Shown piece by piece: positions 23,107 to 30,934 of a stretch of 51,394 nt of DNA. The stretch comes from Candidatus Gygaella obscura. Its GTDB lineage: Bacteria > Omnitrophota > Gorgyraeia > Gygaellales > Gygaellaceae. The notes below the pieces were generated by a model. That model searched no databases and was not told the origin of the DNA. It saw nothing but the letters and a program-made list of their open reading frames with translations. The position numbers and the translations under genes were made by a program. The stretch is from positions 1-51,394 of the forward strand of contig JAVCCR010000010.1 of the NCBI GenBank assembly GCA_030765485.1, in the 5' to 3' direction. Numbering within the stretch: the stretch's first letter is position 1; every line of letters begins with the position of its first letter.

Positions 23107-23445
23107 TTATTCATGAAGTAGTAAATAATCCTCTAGATATCTGGATTCGGGGCCGTTGATTTGATCAAATTTAACCCCTACTTGGTATCTATCGCTATAG
23201 GGGAGTCTTTGTGACCATATTACCTTTGCAGTAGGATTTAGGATTTTTGAAAAGAGATTAATCTGTAAGGTAAGTTCTGTTAAAGGCGGTATAAAGTTTT
23301 CAGAGATCATTCTCATCCCGCTTTTACTAATGTCTTTGGTTACAGTTTTTCCGAATTTAGGATTTGACATAACTTTATATGTTATAGGTAGATGCATACG
23401 TAGTCTATTTGTATTTCGTTTGTTTTGTGTTAAATCGTTATCCAT
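23107..23445 (-). CDS. PilZ-domain protein
   Basis: 112 residues from the ATG at 23445, supported by GGAGGA 5 nt upstream; an in-frame TTG at 23460 lies in that ribosome site and is rejected. NTNRLRMHLPITYKV and the following TKDISKSGMRMIS give the RxxxR and D-x-S-x-x-G c-di-GMP motifs. It is first in an operon with a small zinc protein, second PilZ, DUF4416, M48 protease and radical SAM genes. Confidence 0.85.
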   Translation of the reverse strand: MDNDLTQNKRNTNRLRMHLPITYKVMSNPKFGKTVTKDISKSGMRMISENFIPPLTELTLQINLFSKILNPTAKVIWSQRLPYSDRYQVGVKFDQINGPESRYLEDYLLLHE

Positions 23446-23464
23446 TTTTCCTCCAGCCAAGATA

Positions 23465-23492
23465 ATTATAACATAAAAAAAAAGCTTGTCAA
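23465..23492 (-). promoter_or_regulatory. Consensus promoter of the PilZ operon
   Basis: On the - strand perfect TTGACA (23492-23487) and TATAAT (23470-23465), spacer 16 bp, then GGAGGA and the ATG at 23445. Confidence 0.85.
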
Positions 23493-23496
23493 TTAC

Positions 23497-23524
23497 TTTA
23501 CAAATACTTAATTGTTGTTAAAAT
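23497..23524 (+). promoter_or_regulatory. Divergent promoter of the gspA-like gene
   Basis: TTTACA (23497-23502), 16 bp, TAAAAT (23519-23524). The ATG is 6 bp further, so the mRNA should be leaderless. The -35 boxes of the two divergent promoters are only 4 bp apart, so polymerase binding to one may exclude the other. Confidence 0.65.
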
Positions 23525-23530
23525 ATATAT

Positions 23531-24334
23531 ATGTACACGCAATATTACAGCCTGAAAGAACGTCCTTTTAATGTTACAAGCGATCCTTCCTTTTTCTTTT
23601 TAAGCACAAGCCATAAGGAAGCCTTGGCAGCTTTAATTTATGGGATCAAGGAAAGAAAAGGTATACTTTGCTTAACCGGTGAAGTGGGAACCGGTAAAAC
23701 AACCATCTGCAAGGCCCTTGTAAAACAGCTTGATGAATCCGTAAAAAGCGCTTTTATTCTTAATCCTGATTTCTCCAACCTGCAGCTTATCGGTTTGATT
23801 CTTTCTGATTTTGGGATCAATGCTAAGAAGAAAGATAAGCTTTCGATGATAAACGAGTTGAATAAATTTCTGCTTAATTTGGCAAAGGAAAATAAAAACG
23901 CAGTATTGATTGTTGACGAGTCGCAGAATCTAAAACCTAAACAGCTTGAACAGATAAGGTTATTGTCTAATCTAGAAACCGAGAAACAAAAACTCTTACA
24001 GATTGTTTTAGTCGGTCAGCCGGAGTTAACGGAAAAACTTAACCTTACAAGCCTGCGTCAGCTAGATCAACGAATCATGGTTCATTATGATGTAAAACCT
24101 CTTGAGAAAGTTGATGTTGCTGCCTATATCCATCACCGTCTAAAGAAAGCAGGATGTTTATCTAATGTTGAATTTGACGATATGTCCATAAATGAAATTT
24201 TTAACTATTCATTTGGGATTCCGCGTGTTATAAATATAATATGCGACTTGGCATTACTGGCAGGTTTTGTTAGGGATACGAAAAAGATCTCTGCAGAAAT
24301 TATCAAAGAAGTATACAACGAATTTAAAAAATGA
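23531..24334 (+). CDS. gspA: GspA/ExeA-like AAA ATPase of type II secretion
   Basis: 267 residues. YYSLKERPFNVTSDPSFFFLS is the typical ExeA start; Walker A is G50-EVGTGKTT and Walker B VLIVDESQNL, then a sensor-1 LVGQPEL. ExeA works with ExeB to insert the secretin or peptidoglycan-crossing machinery. The peptidoglycan-binding C-terminus of Aeromonas ExeA is absent (ATPase only). It overlaps the next gene by 4 bp. Confidence 0.9.
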   Translation: MYTQYYSLKERPFNVTSDPSFFFLSTSHKEALAALIYGIKERKGILCLTGEVGTGKTTICKALVKQLDESVKSAFILNPDFSNLQLIGLILSDFGINAKKKDKLSMINELNKFLLNLAKENKNAVLIVDESQNLKPKQLEQIRLLSNLETEKQKLLQIVLVGQPELTEKLNLTSLRQLDQRIMVHYDVKPLEKVDVAAYIHHRLKKAGCLSNVEFDDMSINEIFNYSFGIPRVINIICDLALLAGFVRDTKKISAEIIKEVYNEFKK

Positions 24335-24789
24335 GTTTAATTTACGATGCGTTAAGGAAAGCACAAGGCGAACTGCAGAATCCTGTAGGTACTCAAGATG
24401 TAAACCCCTCCCAACAGGAAAAACCTGTTAAAGAAATTAAAAAAGCAAAAATAAATAAGTATTTTTATATAATTCTCGCAGTCCTTTTATTGGTATTTTT
24501 GATTAAGTCAAATTTTTCTATCCTTAAAGAAAAGTTTTCAAAGACAAAAGAATATAAAATTGAAAAAATTGTAGAAAAATTTATTCCTCTCCCAGGTCCC
24601 TCCTTTAAACAAGGGTTATTTTTAAGCGGTATCGTTTTAGGTAATGCACCTGAAGATAATATTGCGATTATAAATGACGTGATCGTAAAGCAGGGTGATA
24701 TTATTGAAGGGGTAACTGTTTTAGATATCAGTACTCTTCAGGTGGAATTACAAAAAGACGGAGAAAATTTGCTGCTGGAATTAGAATAA
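24331..24789 (+). CDS. GspB/ExeB-like protein
   Basis: 152 residues: MSLIYDALRKAQ start typical of GspB-type partners, one membrane helix (about 45-60), then a small beta domain (GLFLSGIVLGNAPEDNIAIINDVIVKQGDII) matching the T2SSB C-terminal fold. It should form the membrane complex with the upstream ATPase. Its stop overlaps the 3' end of aroB by 9 bp (convergent). Confidence 0.85.
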   Translation: MSLIYDALRKAQGELQNPVGTQDVNPSQQEKPVKEIKKAKINKYFYIILAVLLLVFLIKSNFSILKEKFSKTKEYKIEKIVEKFIPLPGPSFKQGLFLSGIVLGNAPEDNIAIINDVIVKQGDIIEGVTVLDISTLQVELQKDGENLLLELE

Positions 24790-25875
24790 CCTTTTTTTGA
24801 TAACCTCTTTTACTAAAGCTAAAGGTATATTTTTTTTGATAACTGTTTTTCCGATGCCGCTGGTTAAAACAAATCTGTTTGTTTTGCCGATAAACTTTTT
24901 ATCATGGTAGTAGGCGTTGATTATTTTCTCTAAAGATAGTCCCTTTATTTTTGTTGGCAGACCCACTTTTTTTATTAAGGTTTCAATTCTTTCTGAATCT
25001 TTTTTGTTTAAAATTCCAAGACGATGGCTCAATTCAATCGCGCAAAGCATACCTAAGGTTATTGCTTCGCCGTGTCTATATTTATCATAACTTGAAGCTG
25101 CCTCGATAGCATGGCCGATAGTGTGGCCGAAATTAAGAATAGTTCTGATAGACTTCTCTTCTTTTTCATCTGCTGAAATTATGTCTGATTTGATTTTAGA
25201 GCACCTGTTGACAATTTTTATAAGCGCATCTGTTTTAAAAGAAAGTATTTTTTTGATATTATCTTCAAGGTATTTAAAAAATTTCCTGTCTTTTATGACT
25301 GCATATTTAATTGTTTCTCCCAGGCCTGATAAGAGGTCTCTTTTCTTCAGTGACATTAATAAATTAACATCGCAGATTACAAGCTTTGGCTGGTAAAACG
25401 CTCCGATTAAGTTTTTGCCTACAGCTAAATTTATCGCTGTCTTACCACCGATACTAGAATCTATCTGAGCTAAAAGTGTAGTAGGAACCTGTATATAAGG
25501 AACGCCTCTTTTGTAAACGCTGGCGATAAAACCGCTTAAATCCCCTACTACCCCACCGCCAAGCGCAATAATAAAAAGGCGCTTATCCTTATCGTATGCG
25601 GAAATCGCAGTAAGAATTTTATTAATCTGTGTAAATGATTTTGCTTTTTCTGAGTCAGGTACAATAAATTCTTTTACGGAGAAACCGTTTTTTCTTAAAC
25701 CCTTGGTTAATTTATTTGCGTATTTATTTTTTAAATAAGTATTGGTTATGATTATTGCATCATTACCGATTTTCAGCTTTGTTATTTGTTTAGATAAACC
25801 AGTTAGGATATTACTGCCGATAATTATGGAGTAGCTTCTATTTTTAAGCCTGACTTTATTGGAAATAGATTTCAT
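24781..25875 (-). CDS. aroB: 3-dehydroquinate synthase
   Basis: 364 residues, full length. NAD-binding GGGVVGDLSGFIASVYKRG, active-site DSSIGGKTAIN and FGHTIGHAIEA (Zn ligands His) are present. It converts DAHP to 3-dehydroquinate, step 2 of the shikimate pathway; aroQ for step 3 is at 41475. It is the last gene of the 32.6-24.8 kb operon. Confidence 0.95.
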   Translation of the reverse strand: MKSISNKVRLKNRSYSIIIGSNILTGLSKQITKLKIGNDAIIITNTYLKNKYANKLTKGLRKNGFSVKEFIVPDSEKAKSFTQINKILTAISAYDKDKRLFIIALGGGVVGDLSGFIASVYKRGVPYIQVPTTLLAQIDSSIGGKTAINLAVGKNLIGAFYQPKLVICDVNLLMSLKKRDLLSGLGETIKYAVIKDRKFFKYLEDNIKKILSFKTDALIKIVNRCSKIKSDIISADEKEEKSIRTILNFGHTIGHAIEAASSYDKYRHGEAITLGMLCAIELSHRLGILNKKDSERIETLIKKVGLPTKIKGLSLEKIINAYYHDKKFIGKTNRFVLTSGIGKTVIKKNIPLALVKEVIKKRLF

Positions 25876-25876
25876 A

Positions 25877-26494
25877 TTAAAACGTTACTCCTAATAAGCG
25901 CGCGAAAAAAGACACAACAGGTAAAACGATCAATCTCAGTCCGCCGAAAAAAAATAAAGCAAAAATAATAATAAATCCGTACCGCTCTAACTTCATATAT
26001 TGTCTGGCTGTTTCATCCGGCAATAGGCTGATCATTACCCTTGAGCCGTCTAATGGTGGAATGGGAATAAGGTTAAATACCCCCAGCAAGAGATTATAGA
26101 TTATCATTAAATAAAATATATGCATAAAAGCTGCATTTAAAATATTCAGCTTTAAAACTATCGCGCAGATAACTGCACACAAAAAATTAGCTAAGGGTCC
26201 GGATATACCTACCAGGGCTATATCGCGTTTTGGATTACGTAGGTTTGCGTAGTTTATGGGAATTGGTTTTGCCCAGCCAAAGATGAATCTGCCTTGGCTT
26301 AATGCAGCAAGCATTATGGGAAAAATTATTGTCCCATATAAATCGATATGCGCTAAAGGGTTAAAAGTAAGCCTGCCGGCAGATTTGGCTGTATTATCAC
26401 CTAGTTTATATGCCACCCAGCCATGGGCAAATTCGTGTATTACAATGGCAATAAAAAATAATATTAAAAAAGGTATAATTGATAAGATACTCAT
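25877..26494 (-). CDS. Site-2-protease family (M50B) membrane metalloprotease
   Basis: 205 residues, four to six helices, no PDZ domain. Zinc site HEFAHGWVAYKLGD in the first helix and PPLDGSRV near 145 (the NPDG-type Asp). This is the compact Rv-/YwhC-like group of intramembrane proteases; the substrate is unknown. It lies 1 bp from aroB and overlaps the SH3 gene by 4 bp. Confidence 0.9.
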   Translation of the reverse strand: MSILSIIPFLILFFIAIVIHEFAHGWVAYKLGDNTAKSAGRLTFNPLAHIDLYGTIIFPIMLAALSQGRFIFGWAKPIPINYANLRNPKRDIALVGISGPLANFLCAVICAIVLKLNILNAAFMHIFYLMIIYNLLLGVFNLIPIPPLDGSRVMISLLPDETARQYMKLERYGFIIIFALFFFGGLRLIVLPVVSFFARLLGVTF

Positions 26495-26967
26495 GATATC
26501 TTTGGCGGTATTTTTTCAATAAAGAACTTGTTTACCCATCCAAAAATAATTCCCTTGGGGTCGATTTCATAGAAATCATTTATTTTTGTCTTTATTTTGA
26601 TTATTGTTTTTTTGGGGATCTGACCGATTATCACCGAATCCATATTTGCATCCATGCGTACATTAAGACTGTTTGCTTTAACCTGTGCCAGTTCGCTGTC
26701 AGGCAGAAATTTTACATATTTACTGCTTACATAGACAGGCACTAAGTTATTAAGCTCTATCTTGTACCAGCCGTAAAGCTCATCAACTATTTTTACCTTG
26801 TCTTTAGTGTCAAGTTTGGTAATGGATTCAAAATTGATATTTGCCCCTAATCTGACATTTACATTGTCAGTTTTGACTTTACCTAAAAAAACATCAAAAG
26901 CTCCTGCGTTGCTTAAATTGACAAGCACGATAATCGATAAAAATAACAGGATCTTTTTAGGATGCAT
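26491..26967 (-). CDS. Exported protein with two bacterial SH3 domains
   Basis: 158 residues. Signal peptide to about residue 23 (SNAGA), then SH3b repeats starting DNVNVRLGANINFESI and NSLNVRMDANMDSVI, ending with GWVNKFFIEK. Such domains bind peptidoglycan or periplasmic partners. It sits between the small basic protein and the site-2 protease with overlapping starts and stops, so it is co-translated with them. Confidence 0.8.
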   Translation of the reverse strand: MHPKKILLFLSIIVLVNLSNAGAFDVFLGKVKTDNVNVRLGANINFESITKLDTKDKVKIVDELYGWYKIELNNLVPVYVSSKYVKFLPDSELAQVKANSLNVRMDANMDSVIIGQIPKKTIIKIKTKINDFYEIDPKGIIFGWVNKFFIEKIPPKIS

Positions 26968-27227
26968 TATACTTTTTTGCCTGCGGGTTTTGCAGTACTA
27001 GCTGATTTTACATCTGCTGCGGCTTTTTCATCGCCTGCTTCTGTTTTCTCAACCTTTACGGACTTTTTCATTTTAATCTTCACTAGTTTTGTTTTAGGAA
27101 GTTTGAAGATATCTTCGTCTTTAAAAAGGCCTTTTTCCATAAGTTCTTTTATCCTATCGATTCTTCTCAGTACTGTCGTCTGTTTTTTATTCTTTAAAGA
27201 ATATTTTAGTGATGGATGAATTGACAT
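26967..27227 (-). CDS. Small basic protein of the PVC group
   Basis: 86 residues. MSIHPSLKYSLKNKKQTTVLRRIDRIKELMEKG followed by FKLPKTKLVKIKMKK matches the small basic protein family (TIGR04137) described from Verrucomicrobia and Chlamydiae. The tail is a low-complexity Lys/Ala/Glu extension ending PAGKKV. AAAGGAG gives a firm start. The function is unknown; a ribosome or nucleic-acid association is often assumed from its charge. It is the best lineage marker in the window. Confidence 0.85.
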   Translation of the reverse strand: MSIHPSLKYSLKNKKQTTVLRRIDRIKELMEKGLFKDEDIFKLPKTKLVKIKMKKSVKVEKTEAGDEKAAADVKSASTAKPAGKKV

Positions 27228-27240
27228 TTTTTCTCCTTTG

Positions 27241-27831
27241 TTATAGTTTTCTTACAAAACAGTCTTCGTATATTTCTTTTAAAGCTTTTAACTGCGATGA
27301 ACTTTTAGCCGTGTTCTTACTGGTGAATTTGCCCCAGCAGACCACTACGTGTTTTCCAGTATTTAAAGTAAAGGCGTTAAAACCCTTTTTTAATAGGCGT
27401 TTTGCTTCAGTCTGTGCATAGTCTGTGGAAGTAAAAGTAGCCAATTGAATTGTGTAATTAGCGTTTCCTGGAATTTCTTTAAAGCTAGGAATGCTTTTTT
27501 CTATTGCCGATTCAGTTACAGATTTTTTCTTATTTGTTTCAATTTTTTCTATAGGTTCTTTATTTATTACAGTTTTTTTAACCGGAATTGGCTTCGCCTC
27601 TGCAGAGACTTTAATGAAATTACTGCTATTCTTTAGTTTTGTGATAATAAAGTTTTTCCCCCGCTCTATACCGAAAGAAAAACAGACTATACCTATGATG
27701 ATATAGCTTATGATAACAGCAATAATCTTTTCCGGCTTCCCGTGGCTTTTGAAAGAAAACTTATTTTTAGTCTTATTTTCATTAAATCTGTTTTCAAACA
27801 ATTCTATCTGTTTTGCGTTTAGCTTATTCAT
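27241..27831 (-). CDS. SPOR-domain membrane protein
   Basis: 196 residues: cytoplasmic N-terminus, one membrane helix (about 33-52), a Pro/Lys linker and a C-terminal SPOR domain (YTIQLATFTSTDYAQTEAKRLLKKGFNAF, ending CFVRKL). SPOR domains bind denuded glycan strands at division sites. The gene starts 3 bp after the HD-GYP gene. Confidence 0.85.
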   Translation of the reverse strand: MNKLNAKQIELFENRFNENKTKNKFSFKSHGKPEKIIAVIISYIIIGIVCFSFGIERGKNFIITKLKNSSNFIKVSAEAKPIPVKKTVINKEPIEKIETNKKKSVTESAIEKSIPSFKEIPGNANYTIQLATFTSTDYAQTEAKRLLKKGFNAFTLNTGKHVVVCWGKFTSKNTAKSSSQLKALKEIYEDCFVRKL

Positions 27832-27834
27832 TGA

Positions 27835-28890
27835 TTATTTTAAATATTTTTTCCAGCGGTTTTTTTTAACGATTTTTAAAAATGCCTCTACTACCCGTGG
27901 GTCGAATTGAGTATTATTGTGTGCTTTAATTTCCTCTACTGCTTCAAGAAGCGTCATTCTTTGTCTGTAAGGTCTGCCGTAAGTCATTGCTTCAAAGGCA
28001 TCGGCAACAGCCATTATTCTTGCACCCAAGGGAATCTGTTTGCCTTTTAGTCCTGACGGATACCCTTTACCATCATATCTTTCATGATGATGTGCGATTA
28101 TAGGCAGCGCCGGTTTAAGGATTGATAAAGAACGCAGTATTTTTGCTCCCCTAGAAGGGTGACTTTTAATTATGCTAAATTCTTCTTTTGTTAGTTTTTT
28201 TGTTTTCGTTAATATTCCCAAAGGTATATCTGCTTTTCCGGCATCATGTAAAAGGCTTGCGTATTTTAAAATGCGCAGTTGCTTGTCATCAAGATGCATC
28301 TCTTCTGCAATACTGAGTACCAGTTCGCTGAATTTTCTACTGTGGGTATAAAGCCTGGGCACCTTAGCATCTAATAGCGTTACCATGGATTTAATGCTTC
28401 CTAAAATAGTTTTTTGCTGTTCGTCATAAAGCTGCAGGTTTTTAATTCCGAAAACTATCTGTTCACTGATTGTTACCAATAACTCAAAATCAGTGTTATC
28501 AAATGCGCTACTTGTTTTGTTTCTGCTTACTATGATTATACCAATTAAATCATCAGCGATTAAAGGAAATGCCAGAACTCTTTTTTTTGAAATCGAACAG
28601 ACGTTTTTTACTATTTTCCTATATAAGGCCTTGGTAATTTTTTCTCTTTTCTCACTTATGCAGCGTTTTTTCCTTGTGGCTTTGCATTTTAGTACGCTGT
28701 AGCTGTGCGACGTATCCAAAATTATGATTTCACAAAGATCAACATTTAGGATTTGTTTTATCAAGGTGGTAATTCGGATTACCAAATCTTTTAATTCAAA
28801 GGTAGAATTGATTAATCTGTATACAGTATGGATACTGGATAAGGTTAGTCTATACTTTTTCGTAAGTGTCGAATAATTTTTTGTGCTCAT
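27835..28890 (-). CDS. GAF-like + HD-GYP phosphodiesterase
   Basis: 351 residues. Residues 20-150 resemble a GAF sensor (CEIIILDTSHSYSVLKC, ELLVTISEQIVFGIKNLQLYDEQ). The HD-GYP domain follows with LLHDAGKADIP, HHERYDGKGYPSGLKG and IMAVADAFEAMT. HD-GYP enzymes hydrolyse c-di-GMP. It overlaps the dgt gene by about 40 bp. A second, similar gene is at 47938; the two PilZ proteins would be targets of the same messenger. Confidence 0.9.
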   Translation of the reverse strand: MSTKNYSTLTKKYRLTLSSIHTVYRLINSTFELKDLVIRITTLIKQILNVDLCEIIILDTSHSYSVLKCKATRKKRCISEKREKITKALYRKIVKNVCSISKKRVLAFPLIADDLIGIIIVSRNKTSSAFDNTDFELLVTISEQIVFGIKNLQLYDEQQKTILGSIKSMVTLLDAKVPRLYTHSRKFSELVLSIAEEMHLDDKQLRILKYASLLHDAGKADIPLGILTKTKKLTKEEFSIIKSHPSRGAKILRSLSILKPALPIIAHHHERYDGKGYPSGLKGKQIPLGARIMAVADAFEAMTYGRPYRQRMTLLEAVEEIKAHNNTQFDPRVVEAFLKIVKKNRWKKYLK

Positions 28891-29989
28891 CTAATGCGTA
28901 CCTATCGGTCATACCTGCAATATAATCGCATAAAAGGCTTTTTAGCATCTTTTTATTATTCAGATCGCTAATTTTAGCTTGATATTCAACAGGTAATTGT
29001 TTCGGGTTTTGTAAATATTCGTTAAAAAGTTCTTCTATAAACCTTTTAGCCTTTGTTGACATTCTTACAACCCGGTAATGTTCATAAAGACTCTTCTTTA
29101 AGAATTCTCTCAAGGGCACTCTTTTTTGCTGTATCAGTTTGCTAAAGGTTATAAATTTTTGTTTGTATTTTCTTACGTCGTCAACACAGTCAGGCTTAAT
29201 TTCCTCTAGCATTGCTTTACTCGTATCTATTATATCAGTAACTTGAGTATTTATCATCTCTTTTATGATCTGGAATTTGCGTATGTCTTTTTTTATCCCA
29301 GGATATTTATTTTCTACTTTTACATGGATTTCATTCCAGAGCTCTATTTTTTTTAATTCTTTTTCTTGTAAAAGACCAGCAGTTAGGCCGTCATCTATAT
29401 CGTGATTATCATAAGCAATTTCATCAGCTATGTCAACCACCTGGGTCTCTAAAGATGCGTTGGGAAATATACAGAATTCCTTGTGTTTTCCCTGCTTGTC
29501 ATACGTAGAAGTATGTCTTATTATGCCTTCTCTTGTTTCCCAAGTAAGGTTAAGTCCTTTAAAGTCAGGGTAGCGTTGTTCCATTTCATCAACCACCTTT
29601 AAACTCTGGCAATTGTGGTTAAACCCACCGTTTTCCTTATTTAGTTTATTTAGTGCATTTTCACCAGCATGACCAAAAGGAGTGTGTCCTAAATCATGCG
29701 CTAAGGCAATCGCTTCTACTAAAGGTTCATTTAATCCTAAAGCGCAGGCAATGGTTCTGGCGATCTGGCAGACTTCTAGGGTGTGAGTAAGCCTAGTTCT
29801 ATAGTAATCACCCTCGATAATTACAAAAACCTGAGTTTTATATTCCAAGCGCCTGAATGCAGCGCTATGGATGATTCTGTCTCGGTCTCTTTCATAGATA
29901 TTCCTGTAGGCGTGTTCAGCTTCTTTGAAGACTCTGCCTTTAGAATCGGTTTCTGAAATAGCGTATTTAGCTAGATAATTCCTATCCAT
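28850..29989 (-). CDS. dgt: dGTP triphosphohydrolase-like HD protein
   Basis: 379 residues from the ATG at 29989 (overlapping the HIT stop by 8 bp); an in-frame TTG at 30016 is less likely. RDRDRIIHSAAFRRLEYKTQVFV, TRLTHTLEVCQIART, AHDLGHTPFGHAGE and DIADEIAYDNHDIDDG are the HD-domain metal and substrate blocks of the Dgt family. It hydrolyses dNTPs to nucleoside and triphosphate, limiting dNTP pools. It lies within the ATPase-to-aroB operon. Confidence 0.9.
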   Translation of the reverse strand: MDRNYLAKYAISETDSKGRVFKEAEHAYRNIYERDRDRIIHSAAFRRLEYKTQVFVIIEGDYYRTRLTHTLEVCQIARTIACALGLNEPLVEAIALAHDLGHTPFGHAGENALNKLNKENGGFNHNCQSLKVVDEMEQRYPDFKGLNLTWETREGIIRHTSTYDKQGKHKEFCIFPNASLETQVVDIADEIAYDNHDIDDGLTAGLLQEKELKKIELWNEIHVKVENKYPGIKKDIRKFQIIKEMINTQVTDIIDTSKAMLEEIKPDCVDDVRKYKQKFITFSKLIQQKRVPLREFLKKSLYEHYRVVRMSTKAKRFIEELFNEYLQNPKQLPVEYQAKISDLNNKKMLKSLLCDYIAGMTDRYALDEHKKLFDTYEKV

Positions 29990-30440
29990 TTTTTTTAAAT
30001 AATTTTTTAAATTCAACTAAAGACTGAGAGATCACCTTAGTGTTTGATACTGTGCTCATAAAATTTGTATCAGCATTCCAGCGCGGCACCAGATGTACGT
30101 GTACATGATTTTTAATTCCCGCACCAGCAGCTGAGCCTAAATTTATACCGATATTAAAACCTTGGGGTTTAATAATTTTACTTAATCTTTTTTTGCAAAA
30201 AAACAACAACTCCATTAAATCTTCTAATTCCTTTTTTAAAAGCTTATCAATATCGTTTACATGTTTTTTCGGAGCGATAAGAATATGGCCGTTATTGTAA
30301 GGATATTTATTGAGCATAGCCGAAGAATATTTAGTTTCTTTAAGCAACATGGATTTTTCTCTTTTGCAAAAAATACACACGCTTTTTTTCTTAGTCTGTT
30401 TTACATAACCAATACGCCATGGAGCCCAAAGTTTTTTCAT
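29982..30440 (-). CDS. HIT-family nucleotide hydrolase/transferase
   Basis: 152 residues. KKLWAPWRIGYV start, CxxC zinc-type pair (CIFCKRE), YNNGHILIAPKKHV and the HIT motif HVHVHLVPRW. It resembles the AP4A phosphorylase/FHIT-like branch with the N-terminal APWR signature. It probably acts on dinucleoside polyphosphates or adenylates. Four bp separate it from the phosphoesterase gene. Confidence 0.9.
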   Translation of the reverse strand: MKKLWAPWRIGYVKQTKKKSVCIFCKREKSMLLKETKYSSAMLNKYPYNNGHILIAPKKHVNDIDKLLKKELEDLMELLFFCKKRLSKIIKPQGFNIGINLGSAAGAGIKNHVHVHLVPRWNADTNFMSTVSNTKVISQSLVEFKKLFKKNG

Positions 30441-30444
30441 TTCT

Positions 30445-30930
30445 TTATAGTTTAATTATTTTAGTTTTAATATCTTTATCAATGTTTATCTCACCAAAAG
30501 AGTTATAAGGTGCAAATATTTTATCCGTAGGACTTCCTGGGTTAAAATATATGGTGTTGTCTTCTTTTATTGTCAGTGGAAGATGACTATGCCCAAAGAT
30601 AACCAGATCAACCTTTTTATCTTTGAATTTTTCTTTTATGTTTTCTAATAGGTTTTTCGGCGGCCCCCAGCCGTGGACTAAGGCAATTTTTTTACCCGCA
30701 AAGTTGAAGATTTCGCACTGAGAAAGCCTGTTTCTTATTTCAACCGAATCCATATTACCGAAAACAGCTTTAACCTTGCATTTTGTTTCTAGCAATTTTA
30801 GCAAATCTAAAGAGACAAAATCTCCTGTATGAACAACGAGATCAGCTGATTCTATTGCCTCTATGAGCTTTTTAGGAAGACTTGATGCATTATTCGGTAT
30901 ATGGGTATCAGATATGGCAATAATTTTCAT
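30445..30930 (-). CDS. YfcE/MJ0936-type metallophosphoesterase
   Basis: 161 residues with all calcineurin-like motifs: ISDTHIP, HTGD, GNMD, HGW and GHSHLP. Small single-domain enzymes of this family hydrolyse phosphodiesters in vitro. It is the second gene of the operon. Confidence 0.9.
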   Translation of the reverse strand: MKIIAISDTHIPNNASSLPKKLIEAIESADLVVHTGDFVSLDLLKLLETKCKVKAVFGNMDSVEIRNRLSQCEIFNFAGKKIALVHGWGPPKNLLENIKEKFKDKKVDLVIFGHSHLPLTIKEDNTIYFNPGSPTDKIFAPYNSFGEINIDKDIKTKIIKL

Positions 30931-30934
30931 TTTT

